Positions 10,445 through 21,237 of a DNA stretch of 64,000 nt are shown here, piece by piece. The notes under the pieces were generated by a model. That model searched no databases and was not told the origin of the DNA. It saw only the letters and a program-made list of their open reading frames with translations. A program made the position numbers and the translations under genes. Within the stretch, counting starts at the first letter, position 1. Every line of letters begins with the position of its first letter. This DNA is from Halioglobus sp. (GTDB taxonomy: Bacteria > Pseudomonadota > Gammaproteobacteria > Pseudomonadales > Halieaceae). Location of the stretch: contig JAPKAY010000001.1 in the NCBI GenBank assembly GCA_028825045.1, forward strand, positions 62,001 through 126,000. Direction: 5' to 3'.

Positions 10445-10861
10445 TCAGGCCTTCCTGGCCAGTTTAGCGACCGAGCTGGCGGTGGCGGTGAGCAGTCCGT
10501 CTTCATTGTACAGCTGGCCTTCGAGGAAGACGATTTTGTAGCTGCTTTTAAGTATTCGCCCGACCGCCCGCAGGCGGCCCGCCCGCGTCGGCTCCAGATA
10601 GCTGGTTTTAATTTCCAGTGATGACACACCGGTAATGCCCTCGATAGAGGAAAACGCCACGTGACTCATTGCGGCGTCCAACATGGCAGTGATAAAGCCG
10701 CCCTGGACCACATCAATCGAGTGGCAAAAATCCGTGCTGATAGTAAATTCAAAGGTGCAGGACAGTTTTTCAGGATCAACTGCCACGATCGTGCCACCTA
10801 ACATTTTGATAAATGCCGGCGCCCGAGCATTGAGTTGATCAATAAGTATCTGTTCATCCAT
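10445..10861 (-). CDS. PaaI/YbgC-type hotdog thioesterase
   Basis: VQGGFITAMLDAAMSH...LEIKTSYLEPTRAGRLRAVGRI. Confidence 0.82.
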   Translation of the reverse strand: MDEQILIDQLNARAPAFIKMLGGTIVAVDPEKLSCTFEFTISTDFCHSIDVVQGGFITAMLDAAMSHVAFSSIEGITGVSSLEIKTSYLEPTRAGRLRAVGRILKSSYKIVFLEGQLYNEDGLLTATASSVAKLARKA

Positions 10862-10910
10862 GAGCTGTTGTGTCCGTTGTTGCCAGTGGGGTTGCAGGGA
10901 TAGCGTTACA

Positions 10911-11192
10911 CTATTTGTAAGTGCACAGGTAGGCGGTTTCCTCAGCCACTTTTAGCTGGAACTGTTGATTGGCTTGCACTATGAAGTGATCCCCAGCGGA
11001 ATAGGTTGTCCATTCAGTATTGTCGGGCAATTTTACAGTGAGAGCGCCGCTAACCACTGTCAGGGTTTCTTTTTGCGTTGTTCCAAACTCGAATTCTCCG
11101 ACCGCCATCACGCCAACGGTGGCAGGCAGGCTCGCTGTTTGAAAGGCGATGGAGGCAACTTTGCCTTCGAAGTATTGGTTGATTTTGAACAT
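10911..11192 (-). CDS. ppnP: Pyrimidine/purine nucleoside phosphorylase PpnP (DUF1255)
   Basis: [15 protein letters not shown]...[28 protein letters not shown]...YSAGDHFIV. Confidence 0.9.
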   Translation of the reverse strand: MFKINQYFEGKVASIAFQTASLPATVGVMAVGEFEFGTTQKETLTVVSGALTVKLPDNTEWTTYSAGDHFIVQANQQFQLKVAEETAYLCTYK

Positions 11193-11487
11193 AGAGATTC
11201 CTCAGTAGTCAGCATATAAAAAACAGGGGAGGATTTTCGCTCCTTTCTACCTCAAAAGTAAAAAATATTTTCTTATCGATAAATTAGGCAGGGCACAAAT
11301 GTCAATGAAACCTGGCCGAAATGGTGTATGCGCCGCTCGCGTTAGTTCAAGTGGCCATACGCAGCCACCAGATCTCTTCTCGATAGCTTGTGAATACAGC
11401 CTCATAAGGTATGTTTGCTGCCCCGAAATTGCTCGTGCAGCGCAGTCTGCTGGAGCCTGTGGATTGAATGACACTGAGAGGTCTGAC

Positions 11488-12690
11488 ATGAGTAACGACG
11501 CCTTTATCTACGACGCAATTCGTACCCCCAGAGGGAAGGGCAAGCCCAGCGGGGGCTTGTATGAGGTTAAGCCCATCGATTTAGTCACTAATCTGCTGGA
11601 GGAAATGAAGGCGCGCCACAACCTGGATACCACGCAAGTGGAAGATGTAATCCTGGCCACTGGTGAGCCGGTGAACGAGCAGGGGCAGAATATCGCCAAG
11701 ACCGCGCTGGTGTATTCCAGTTGGGATGACGTAACCGTCGGCGCGCAATTGCACCGGTATTGTGCCGGTGGTCTGGATGCGGTTAATACTGTCGCCATGA
11801 AAATTATGTCCGGTATGGAATCCATGGGTGCGGCCGGGGGTGTGGAAAGCATGTCACGCTTGGGTATTGGCGCTAGTGGTGCTGCGGCCGGCGATGCCTG
11901 GGTGGCGATGAAAAGCTATGGAATCTCTCAGGGCCTGGGCGCCGATCTGCAGGCCAAACTGGACGGCTTTACGCGCGAAGATGTAGACCGCTACGCCTGC
12001 CAGTCTCAGGCGCGAGCGGCTCATGCGCGAGACAATGGCTACTTTGACAGATCTCTGGTGCCGGTGAAGGATCTCAACGGCGTCACTGTGCTCGACCACG
12101 ATGAACTGATTCGACCCACCACTGTGGAAGGGCTAGCCAATCTCAACCCGTCCTTCACCATGTTCAACGATTTTGGTCATGGCGATTTTCTCAAATTCAA
12201 GTATCCCCAGGTGGAGCGGGTTGAATGCATTCACACACCTGGAAACTCTTCCGGTGTGGTCGACGGTGCTGCTCTGGTGTTATTGGGCAACAGGCAAGCG
12301 GGGGCTGATCAAGATTTGACGCCCCGTGCCCGTGTTGTGTCCTGCGCACTGACCGGGACTGAACCGACGATTATGCTCGCAGGTCCTGGCCCCGCGACGC
12401 AAAAGGCCTTAAAGAAGGCCGGAATGTCAGTCGGCGACATCGACCTGTTTGAGCTAAACGAGGCATTTGCCTCCGTGGTGTTGCGGTTTCAACAGCAAAT
12501 GGGTGTTGAGGATGGCCGCATCAATGTTAATGGCGGGGCGATTGCCATGGGACATCCCATTGGCGCAACCGGTGCCATGATTCTCGGGACGGTACTGGAT
12601 GAACTGGAGCGACGTGACCTGAATACTGCGGTGGTGACTCTGTGTGCCGGCGGCGGCATCGGTATTGCCACTATTATCGAGCGGGTTTGA
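11488..12690 (+). CDS. Acetyl-CoA C-acetyltransferase (thiolase)
   Basis: [19 protein letters not shown]; nucleophile region [43 protein letters not shown] at 11488 preferred over 11299. Confidence 0.92.
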   Translation: MSNDAFIYDAIRTPRGKGKPSGGLYEVKPIDLVTNLLEEMKARHNLDTTQVEDVILATGEPVNEQGQNIAKTALVYSSWDDVTVGAQLHRYCAGGLDAVNTVAMKIMSGMESMGAAGGVESMSRLGIGASGAAAGDAWVAMKSYGISQGLGADLQAKLDGFTREDVDRYACQSQARAAHARDNGYFDRSLVPVKDLNGVTVLDHDELIRPTTVEGLANLNPSFTMFNDFGHGDFLKFKYPQVERVECIHTPGNSSGVVDGAALVLLGNRQAGADQDLTPRARVVSCALTGTEPTIMLAGPGPATQKALKKAGMSVGDIDLFELNEAFASVVLRFQQQMGVEDGRINVNGGAIAMGHPIGATGAMILGTVLDELERRDLNTAVVTLCAGGGIGIATIIERV

Positions 12691-12727
12691 TCAGACAGTA
12701 ATTCGGGACGGATAGGAGTAGATAAAA

Positions 12728-14884
12728 ATGAGTTACATACGACTGGAAAAGGATACCGACGGAATCGTGGAATTGATTTTCGATCAACCGGGAAAAACCG
12801 TTAACGTCATGGGTGAAGAATACGCAGAAGCGATGCCAAAAGTGCTGGATGAACTGGAAGCACAGAAGGATGAAATTATCGGTGTGTATATTCGCAGCGG
12901 TAAGCCGGGGCAGTTCTTTGCCGGTGGTGATATCACGCTGATGCTGGAAATGGATTTGAATCCGGATGACGCTGAACGCCGGCGCATGTTTGAAGGAATT
13001 CTGGAGGCCAAGGCCCCCCTGCGACGTCTCGAGGCGCTGGGTGTTCCCATTGCAGTTGGCATCAACGGTGCCGCACTCGGTGGAGGGTTTGAAATTGCGC
13101 TGGCCTGTCATCACCGCATCGCGCTGGATGACAAGAGTGTTCAGGTAGGACTGCCTGAAGCAATGCTGGGTCTAATGCCTGGCGCCGGTGGGGTGGTGCG
13201 CATGGTGCGTTTACTGGGTATGCAGGAAGCGTTAACCCTGATTGCCCAGGGTAAGCGACTGAAGGCACAGCAGGCATTGGAAAAGGGCCTGATCCACGAA
13301 CTTGCATCCAGCGAGGAGGACATGGCAGCCAAAGCCAAGGCCTGGATTAAGGCCAATCCCGATTCAAAGCAGCCTTGGGAGCAGCCGACCTACACTATTC
13401 CCGGCGGCGGTCCGGCCGACCCGGCGACGCAGGCCCTGACCTATTTTGGCCCCGTGAATGTGATGGTCCAGACCAAGGGCAACATGCCAGCGCAGCAGGT
13501 TATTATCGCGGCGGTGATTGATACTGCTCGGGTCGACTATGATACCGCCCACACGATCGAGGCGCGATACTTCCAGCGCCTGCTGCTGGATCAAGTAGCA
13601 CGCAACATGATGACCACGTTTTTCGTGCAAATGAATGAGATGGATGCGGGGGCTTCACGTCCCTCGGGCGTAGAGAAAACAGAGGTTAAAAAGTTGGGCA
13701 TTCTGGGTGCCGGTGTTATGGGTGCCGGTATCGCCTTCAATGCAGCCAAGGTGGGCATTGATGTCGTTTTGAAAGATCTCACCCGCGAGAATGCCGACAA
13801 GGGCAAGGCCTACGCCGCCACTGCGTGCGAGAAAACCCGCAGTATCGACGAGGCGCAGGCGCAGCAGATAATGGCGCGTATTCAGCCTACAGCGGAAGCT
13901 GCAGATCTTGCTGATTGCGACCTGGTGATCGAGGCAGTCTTTGAGGATCGAGACGTGAAAGCCGCTGTAACCCGAGAAGCGGAAGCGGTGTTGCCGGGTT
14001 CGGCGGTATTTGCCACCAATACCTCGGCGCTGCCCATTACTGAATTGGCGCAGGCGTCACAGCGCCCGGAAAATTTCATTGGTATGCACTTCTTTTCGCC
14101 GGCGGAAAGAATGCCGCTGGTGGAAATTATCACCGGAGAAAAAACCTCCGACGAGGCCCTCGCCAAGGCATTTGATCTGGCGCAGAAGCTGGGTAAGAAG
14201 CCAATCGTGGTTAAGGACTCCCCCGGATTCTTTACTACCCGGGTCATTGGGCAAACCATCACCCAGGGGCAGATGATGCTGGCTGAGGGGATTAATCCCG
14301 CACTTATCGAGAACGCAGCGGCTTTCAATGGCTCGCCCATGGGGCCACTGGAAACCCTGGACAATATTTCTATCGAGACGGCCTACCACGCTATGAAGCA
14401 GGCTCAGGCAGATGCGCTGGCCCGTGGCGAAAAGCCTGAAACCGGTCCCCAGGCGGAGGTTATTCGCATCATGTTTGAAGATATTGGCCGCAAGGGGCAG
14501 AACCAGGGTGGCGGCTTTTACGACTACGACGACAATGGTAAGAAGATCGCCACATGGCCGGGGTTGAAGGACGTATTTGCCAAAGATGGCTACGCCGACA
14601 TTCCCTATGAGGACATTCGTGATCGCCTGCTGTTTCCCCAGGTACTGGAGGCCGTTCGAATCATGGAGGAGGGTGTACTCACCAGCGTTGGGGATGGCAA
14701 CATCGGCTCTATAATGGGTATCGGTTTCCCGCCGCACACCGGTGGTGTGTACCAATGCGTGAATGCCTACGGAGTTCAAGCGTTTGTCGACCGGTCGCAT
14801 GAACTGGAATCTGCGTATGGCGAAGCGTTTAAGCCACCGCAGCTGTTGCTTGATATGGCGGCCAAGGGATCAACCTTCGCCTGA
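12728..14884 (+). CDS. FadB/FadJ-like enoyl-CoA hydratase / 3-hydroxyacyl-CoA dehydrogenase
   Basis: Crotonase domain ([22 protein letters not shown]) plus HAD domain ([39 protein letters not shown]). Confidence 0.93.
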   Translation: MSYIRLEKDTDGIVELIFDQPGKTVNVMGEEYAEAMPKVLDELEAQKDEIIGVYIRSGKPGQFFAGGDITLMLEMDLNPDDAERRRMFEGILEAKAPLRRLEALGVPIAVGINGAALGGGFEIALACHHRIALDDKSVQVGLPEAMLGLMPGAGGVVRMVRLLGMQEALTLIAQGKRLKAQQALEKGLIHELASSEEDMAAKAKAWIKANPDSKQPWEQPTYTIPGGGPADPATQALTYFGPVNVMVQTKGNMPAQQVIIAAVIDTARVDYDTAHTIEARYFQRLLLDQVARNMMTTFFVQMNEMDAGASRPSGVEKTEVKKLGILGAGVMGAGIAFNAAKVGIDVVLKDLTRENADKGKAYAATACEKTRSIDEAQAQQIMARIQPTAEAADLADCDLVIEAVFEDRDVKAAVTREAEAVLPGSAVFATNTSALPITELAQASQRPENFIGMHFFSPAERMPLVEIITGEKTSDEALAKAFDLAQKLGKKPIVVKDSPGFFTTRVIGQTITQGQMMLAEGINPALIENAAAFNGSPMGPLETLDNISIETAYHAMKQAQADALARGEKPETGPQAEVIRIMFEDIGRKGQNQGGGFYDYDDNGKKIATWPGLKDVFAKDGYADIPYEDIRDRLLFPQVLEAVRIMEEGVLTSVGDGNIGSIMGIGFPPHTGGVYQCVNAYGVQAFVDRSHELESAYGEAFKPPQLLLDMAAKGSTFA

Positions 14885-14891
14885 GGAAGTC

Positions 14892-14935
14892 ATAAAAAAA
14901 GCCGGCATCCTAGAAAAGATACCAGCCTTTTTTTT
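14892..14935. terminator. Likely bidirectional intrinsic terminator between the fad-like operon and DUF1329
   Basis: A7 - imperfect stem (GGCATC/GATACC) - T8 between convergent genes. Confidence 0.6.
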
Positions 14936-14975
14936 GCACAGTTTGGCTCAGGCGTGAAGCGCTGAGCTGCGTTTT

Positions 14976-16337
14976 TTAGCGAACACCACCACGCGCCATA
15001 CCTTTTGAGGTGAAGTACTTATCGCCCCGCGTCACACCATTTTGGTATTTTCCTGGAATGGGTTTGCCGCTCAGGTTGTAGATATCCTGTAACAGGTCAT
15101 AAGAGCCATACGCGGAGCCAAAACGGGACTTGCGATCGTACAAGTTACCACCGTTGTGGTACTGCAGGCGCCAGAGTTGGCCACGACCGTCGTACATGTC
15201 ACCGGCAACCGCACCCCAGCTGTCTTCGTCAATGTAGAAAGTACGCCTGCTGTAGAGGTGGCGGCTGCCTTCTTTGAGCGTAGCATCCACTATCCACACG
15301 CGGTGCTTTTCCCAGCGGATTTTGTCAGGATTGAGAAACTTTTCGCCTAACAGATCCTCCACCTTGGTCTGGAAGATCATCTCATAGTTGCCAGCGGGAA
15401 CGATCATTTCCTTCTTGCCTGCGAGTGTCCAGTCAAACCGCTCCGGTGAGCCGTTATAAATGAAGGCGTCATCGTAAGTGGACGTGCCGGCTACGCCAGG
15501 GTTAGGCGTATCGAAGGAGACTGCAGGTGCCAGGCGCACACGCCGTTGTCCAACGAGATACTGCCAGGCTTTACGGCCCTTACCCTCGGTGTAATCTGCG
15601 CCTGGCTCATGCACCAGCAGGATTTCACCGGCGCGTCGAGCGGGGGCGTCGTAATTGATGCGCAACTTGGCCCAGGACGTTTCGCCGACAGGTTCATCGG
15701 GATTTTTAAACATAGGGAAAACTGCGACTGAGGAGCCTGTGGTCGACAGAACGGGCTTCCCGTTGGAGCCCACATAATACACATCAGATTCAAGAGTGGA
15801 GTCTTCAGAGTAGCGGATCATGTGATTCCACATGACTTCCAGACCGGATTGTGGGATAGGGAACGGCACACCCGGAAGATTGCCGTCAACTTTCTGGCCA
15901 TCTTCAATGAGAGTTGCCCCGGTCGCATTCTTCAGCGAATTGGCATAATACCAGTCTGGCCGAATGGTCCCCCGGTGTGAGGGGTAGACATGTATCTTGA
16001 AACCGTCAGCGCCGTATTTTTCAAACATAGCCTGAGTACCGGCTGTGAGTTCGTCAGCGTATTCCTTCCAGTTGTTGATATCGATGGTGTACAGCGGCTT
16101 TTCGTTCGCGTAGGGGTCAACGTAGTCATCAGAGCCCTCGACGAATTCCTCGGGTGTAGGCGTGCCGTTGGGATCCCAGTCTGGAATACTACCGTCCGCG
16201 TTGCCTGCGGCCTCGGCGCCAACCGGGGTGAGGTCTTTGCCTAGGCGGGCTGCCTGCTCCGGAGAAACGGCGGCCAAGGCTGTGCCTGCCGCAATTGAAG
16301 TAAGGAAGAGTGCTGCCACTGCCGTTCTAAGAATCAT
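14976..16337 (-). CDS. DUF1329 domain-containing outer-membrane-associated protein
   Basis: Signal peptide; AVSPEQAARLGKDLTPVGAEAAGNADGSIPDW; RRTFYIDEDSWGAVAGDMYDGRGQLWR. Confidence 0.9.
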   Translation of the reverse strand: MILRTAVAALFLTSIAAGTALAAVSPEQAARLGKDLTPVGAEAAGNADGSIPDWDPNGTPTPEEFVEGSDDYVDPYANEKPLYTIDINNWKEYADELTAGTQAMFEKYGADGFKIHVYPSHRGTIRPDWYYANSLKNATGATLIEDGQKVDGNLPGVPFPIPQSGLEVMWNHMIRYSEDSTLESDVYYVGSNGKPVLSTTGSSVAVFPMFKNPDEPVGETSWAKLRINYDAPARRAGEILLVHEPGADYTEGKGRKAWQYLVGQRRVRLAPAVSFDTPNPGVAGTSTYDDAFIYNGSPERFDWTLAGKKEMIVPAGNYEMIFQTKVEDLLGEKFLNPDKIRWEKHRVWIVDATLKEGSRHLYSRRTFYIDEDSWGAVAGDMYDGRGQLWRLQYHNGGNLYDRKSRFGSAYGSYDLLQDIYNLSGKPIPGKYQNGVTRGDKYFTSKGMARGGVR

Positions 16338-16478
16338 TAATGTTACTCCACAGGTGTGCTATTGCGAGGCAAAAGGTTAGAGCAAGCAGGTCGAAATATC
16401 CACATGTTTCCAAGGATATTGAGCCCCGTCGAGCCCGATGCTTATCGTAGGCCATCAGGCTGCCCGTAGATTTGCGCT

Positions 16479-17711
16479 CTAGACGTCAAAAGTGATGTGC
16501 ATTTCCTTCATGGCATTGACGAAGAATGAGCGTACAAACTTTGACTCGCCTTTGATCTTTGGGTTCCGCAGCCGTGGGATGATTTCTTCGAACATGATGT
16601 TCAGTTCCAGTCGCGCCAGGTGGGAGCCGATGCAGAAATGCTGTCCAATACCGAAGGAGCGTAGTTGGTTGTACAGGTCCGGCATGCGCTCGGCGCGGGT
16701 CACGTCAAATGCCATGGCGTCGTCGCCAAACACGGACTCGTCGTGGTTGGCAGCATGATAGTGTAATAGCACTTTGTCGCCCTTTTGGATTTTTTGTCCA
16801 CCCAGTTCCGTATCTTCAACGGCGGTGCGACGCATCGAAATGAAGGCTGTGTTGTAGCGCAGAATCTCCTCACAGGCATTGCTAATTTTGTCGGGGTTGT
16901 CCACCAGATACTGCAACTGCTGCGGGTGTTCCATCAGCAGGCGCATGCCCTGTGCTATGACAGTACGGGTTGATTCGTTACCACCTACCAGTATCAAAAT
17001 GAACATCCATCCAAACACATCTTCTGAAATGGCTGAGCCGTCCAGCTCCGCGTCCAGAAGTGCCCCGGTAATATTGTCCATAGGTTTTTCGCGGTGCTTT
17101 ATGGCTAAATTCAGCGCGTACTGAATGACTTCCAGTGACGCCAGTTGACCCTCCTCTTCGGATATAGACATATCAGGATCGTCCGCAAAAATCATGGTAT
17201 TGGTCCATTCGAAAAACTTCTTGCGATCATCAAGTGGCACACCCAACAATTCGAGAATCCCGATTAAAGGAAGTTCAGCTGCAACGTCTTCTACGAACTC
17301 ACACTCGCCTTTGTTTGCCACGTCATCGACAATCCGTTTTGCATGCTCGCGAAACTTCGGTGCGTAAGACTCAACGTGCTTGGGTGTAAAAGCGTTGCGC
17401 ACGATGCGGCGCACTTTTTGGTGCAGGGGTGGGTCCATGTTGATGATGGTATGGCAGTGAATGTTATCCACCATGTCCTGATCGTATTCCATCGGAAAGG
17501 CCGAGCGCGCGGCGGAGGAGAACAGCTTGGGGTTCTTTGAGACGAAGTCCATTTCGGCCACCTGGGTGACGGCCCAGTAGGGCACACCGGTGATGGGATC
17601 TTCCAGCTTTACCACCGGGCCCGCTTCGCGGATTTCTTTGAGTTTGTCGTAAGGCATACCCTGGGCATAGGTGTCCGGGTCAAGCAGGTTGGCGAAGGGG
17701 CATTGGCTCAT
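16479..17711 (-). CDS. Cytochrome P450
   Basis: Heme-ligand motif FGIGQHFCIGSHLAR; I-helix GGNEST; ExxR (EEILR). Start MSQCPFANLLD at 17711. Confidence 0.95.
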   Translation of the reverse strand: MSQCPFANLLDPDTYAQGMPYDKLKEIREAGPVVKLEDPITGVPYWAVTQVAEMDFVSKNPKLFSSAARSAFPMEYDQDMVDNIHCHTIINMDPPLHQKVRRIVRNAFTPKHVESYAPKFREHAKRIVDDVANKGECEFVEDVAAELPLIGILELLGVPLDDRKKFFEWTNTMIFADDPDMSISEEEGQLASLEVIQYALNLAIKHREKPMDNITGALLDAELDGSAISEDVFGWMFILILVGGNESTRTVIAQGMRLLMEHPQQLQYLVDNPDKISNACEEILRYNTAFISMRRTAVEDTELGGQKIQKGDKVLLHYHAANHDESVFGDDAMAFDVTRAERMPDLYNQLRSFGIGQHFCIGSHLARLELNIMFEEIIPRLRNPKIKGESKFVRSFFVNAMKEMHITFDV

Positions 17712-17914
17712 GGCAGGCTCCGAAAGTAGCGATAAATCTTGTGTTGGTAAAACAGACAACCGAGCAACTTGCACTTGCTAGTGAGGATTGGCGTGGCTGC
17801 GATTCTAGCGTAAAGCATAGATACTTGGGAAATGGGGCAGTGGAGTTCACACGTAATGGGAATAGTGCTTGCTCAGGCCATATGAATCCTCGCCAGCACT
17901 CGCCAGGCGTGAGC

Positions 17915-19408
17915 TCAACCCAGACCGCGATAGGCCAGCGCCTCGCTGATGTGTGCAAGACCGATGTTATCGCAGTCATTGAGGTCTGCGATGGTGCGTG
18001 CCACCCGCAACGTCCGGTGTAGTCCCCGTCCTGACAAGTGCATTTGTCTGGCAGCATTTTCGAGACTTGCTCTCTCACGCACCCCAAGTTTGCAAATATC
18101 AGACAGGCGATCGGGGGTGAGTTGTGCATTTGAGAAACTCTGGCGCTGCTCCTGTCTTTCCCGACATTGGACGACGCGCGCCTTTACTGCGGCGGAATTT
18201 TCTCCGCTGTGGCAGGGGCTGAGTAGGTCTTTTGGGGGTAGCCGGTTGACCTCGACATGCAGATCGAAGCGATCCAGTAGTGGACCGGATAGTCGCGATC
18301 GATAGCGCTGAATTTGATCAGGTGTGCACCGACAGGGGTGATCCGGGTCACCGAGATACCCGCAGGAGCAAGGGTTCATTGCCGCAACCAGCTGGAAACG
18401 GGCCGGATAGGTAGTCCGGTGGCGTGCGCGGGCAAGCGTGATCTCCCCCGACTCCATAGGCTCCCTCAGAACCTCCAGGCAGTGCCGACTGAACTCCGTG
18501 AGCTCGTCCAGAAATAGCACGCCGCCGTGGGCCAGGGAAATCTCGCCGGGTCGGGGCTTACTGCCGCCGCCGACCAGGGCCGCAGCGGAGGCGCTGTGAT
18601 GAGGGTTGCGAAATGGGCGTTGAAATATATTATCGGCCTTCGCGGCAGGGTCATAGAGGTCGCGCAACGCCAGGCCAAGCAGGATTTCCTCTGCGCTCGG
18701 CGGTGGCAAAATGCCGGGAAGCCGGCTGGCTAACAGGGTCTTGCCCGTTCCGGGAGGACCCCACAGCAAAAGATTGTGGCCACCGCTGGCGGCAATTTCC
18801 AGCGCGCGTCGGGCGCCCTCCTGCCCTACCACGTCGCATAAATCCGGGTGATTGGCGCTCGTGGTAACGCCACCGGCTTGTGCTGCGGCAATTTTTTCGC
18901 TGCCGTTGAGGTGGGCACACAGAGTGAGAATGTCAGGTGCGGCAACAATCCTGCTGTCGGGAACATGCGCGGCGAGGCGCGCGCTCGCGGTAGCGATTAC
19001 CAGCTGGCGCTGGGCTTTGCTCGCTGCGCCGGCCGCCGCCACTACTCCGGGGACGGGACGAACGCTGCCATCGAGGGCCAGTTCTCCCAGGAACTCGTGC
19101 TGACTCAGGCAGTCCGACGACACTTGTCCGGAGGCGCTGAGAATACCCAACGCTATCGGGAGGTCGAATCGGCCGCCCTCCTTGGGTAGATCCGCGGGAG
19201 CAAGGTTTACGGTAATGCGCCGCTCGGGAAAGCTAAAGTGGGAATTGAGAATGGCGCTGCGCACGCGATCTTTGCTCTCGCGTACAGCGGTTTCCGGGAG
19301 TCCTACGATGTGAAATGCGGGCAGCCCATTGGATAAATGGGTTTCTACCTGCACCAGTGGCGCGTCAATGCCCGCGAGCGCCCTGCTATAGATAACAGAT
19401 AGTTCCAT
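17915..19408 (-). CDS. YifB family Mg-chelatase-like AAA ATPase (ComM-like)
   Basis: N-terminal GLPAFHIVGLPETAVRESKDRVRSA; Walker A GPPGTGKT; SCGYLGDPDHPCRCTPDQIQRYRSRLSGPLLDRFDLHVEV. Confidence 0.93.
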   Translation of the reverse strand: MELSVIYSRALAGIDAPLVQVETHLSNGLPAFHIVGLPETAVRESKDRVRSAILNSHFSFPERRITVNLAPADLPKEGGRFDLPIALGILSASGQVSSDCLSQHEFLGELALDGSVRPVPGVVAAAGAASKAQRQLVIATASARLAAHVPDSRIVAAPDILTLCAHLNGSEKIAAAQAGGVTTSANHPDLCDVVGQEGARRALEIAASGGHNLLLWGPPGTGKTLLASRLPGILPPPSAEEILLGLALRDLYDPAAKADNIFQRPFRNPHHSASAAALVGGGSKPRPGEISLAHGGVLFLDELTEFSRHCLEVLREPMESGEITLARARHRTTYPARFQLVAAMNPCSCGYLGDPDHPCRCTPDQIQRYRSRLSGPLLDRFDLHVEVNRLPPKDLLSPCHSGENSAAVKARVVQCRERQEQRQSFSNAQLTPDRLSDICKLGVRERASLENAARQMHLSGRGLHRTLRVARTIADLNDCDNIGLAHISEALAYRGLG

Positions 19409-19471
19409 CGCTCTTCCTTGAGCTTGTTTTGAATTCTGGAGTCGGCGAAGACAGGTCCCGGCCGACTGCTT

Positions 19472-19735
19472 TCAGCGCTTTGTGGTGAGACTTTCCAGCT
19501 CGCTGGTCAACGTTTCCAGTTCTGCTTCCAGCGAGGCCACTTTGCTGCGAGTACGCTTGAGTATCTCGGCCTGAGTATCAAACTCCTCACGGCTCACCAT
19601 ATCCAGGCGTGACAATGCGGACTGCGCGAGCGAACGCATGCTTTTGTCTACTTCACCGCTGACTTTACTACCGCCGACAAGTTCACTGACCTGTTGCAGT
19701 ATTTCCCAGGGGGGAGGTGGTGGTTTTAGTGCCAT
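19472..19735 (-). CDS. UbiK family accessory factor (BMFP/YqiC)
   Basis: Short protein; SMRSLAQSALSRLDMVSREEFDTQAEILKRTRSKVASLEAEL. Confidence 0.85.
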   Translation of the reverse strand: MALKPPPPPWEILQQVSELVGGSKVSGEVDKSMRSLAQSALSRLDMVSREEFDTQAEILKRTRSKVASLEAELETLTSELESLTTKR

Positions 19736-19925
19736 GAAATCCTGCCGCGTCGCGCTGTGGTAATCAAGCTGGCAGTCTAGAGTATTTCGCTCTTAGGTCA
19801 CAGTGCAAGTAAGTGCTCTAATTTGGTGCGGCGGCCCACTTTAGTGCACGATAAATACCCCATTAGACAATACTTAACGGGTTTATTAGCTCATATCTTA
19901 TTGATATTTATAAACAATACAATAT

Positions 19926-19942
19926 TTGGCACAGACCCTGCA
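19926..19942 (+). promoter_or_regulatory. Candidate sigma-54 (-24/-12) promoter for torF-like/glnK/amtB
   Basis: TTGGCAC-AGACC-CTGCA vs consensus TTGGCACG-N4-TTGCA; GG to GC spacing is 10 nt as required. Confidence 0.6.
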
Positions 19943-20045
19943 GTTGTGAGAGTGCAATGTTGTATCGCGCATGCAATGCGCCCGTAGCGAATTTGACGCA
20001 ATGCAGATTGTGTGAAGTGACTTTTAACTGATAGGAGTATGAAAC

Positions 20046-20804
20046 ATGCACAACAAAAAACTACTAACGGCCGTCGTAACCACCGCATTGTTGGCGGGTA
20101 TTGGCGCCACTTCCGCACAGGCCTTCGACCTGTCTGCCAACGTCGCTCTGGTTTCAGATTATCGCTTCCGGGGTATTTCGCAAACCAATAAGGACGCCGC
20201 TATTCAGGGTGGTTTTGATGCGTCCTTTGAACCGGGTTTCTACATTGGAACATGGGCCTCCTCGGTTGACTTCGGCGATGTGACTGACGGCAGTGGCAGT
20301 TATGGCACCATGGAAATTGACTACTACGCAGGATGGACAGGCCCTATCGGTGATTCCGATTTTGGTGTCGATGTCGGTTACATGTACTACCAGTATCCAG
20401 GCGATACGGTTGACCCGACCGGCGACTATCAGGAAGTTTACGTTAAGGGTTCCTGGAAGGACCTGACAGTTGGAGCGACTTACTCGGATGATTATTACGC
20501 CGAGACCGGTAAGTTCTGGTACTTCGCAGGTGATTACAACCTGACCTTTGCGGAAGATTTCTCGTTGGGTCTGCATGTTGGTTACAACGACTTCGATGAG
20601 CTGGGTTTTTTTGGTGACGACTCTAATGGCAACGTCATCGATGAGGATAGTTACACCGACTATTCAGTGTCTCTGGGGTACACGTTCAAAGGTGTTGACC
20701 TCGCCGTGGCTTGGGTAGGTACTGATCTTGATAGTAGTGACTGCTTTAACGGCTCCAACCTGTGTGACGACACGGCTGTGTTCAGCATTAGCAAGAGCTT
20801 GTAA
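20046..20804 (+). CDS. TorF family putative porin
   Basis: Signal peptide; SANVALVSDYRFRGISQTNKDAAIQGGFD; beta-rich C-terminus. Confidence 0.9.
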   Translation: MHNKKLLTAVVTTALLAGIGATSAQAFDLSANVALVSDYRFRGISQTNKDAAIQGGFDASFEPGFYIGTWASSVDFGDVTDGSGSYGTMEIDYYAGWTGPIGDSDFGVDVGYMYYQYPGDTVDPTGDYQEVYVKGSWKDLTVGATYSDDYYAETGKFWYFAGDYNLTFAEDFSLGLHVGYNDFDELGFFGDDSNGNVIDEDSYTDYSVSLGYTFKGVDLAVAWVGTDLDSSDCFNGSNLCDDTAVFSISKSL

Positions 20805-21203
<399 letters not shown>

Positions 21204-21237
21204 CCCCCCCATTTATTCTTAGCAGAGAGTTATTCCC

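Noticed and set aside
14057-14800. 247-aa ORF antisense to the FadB-like gene
   Set aside because: Same reason: shadow of a confident coding gene, no domain recognised.
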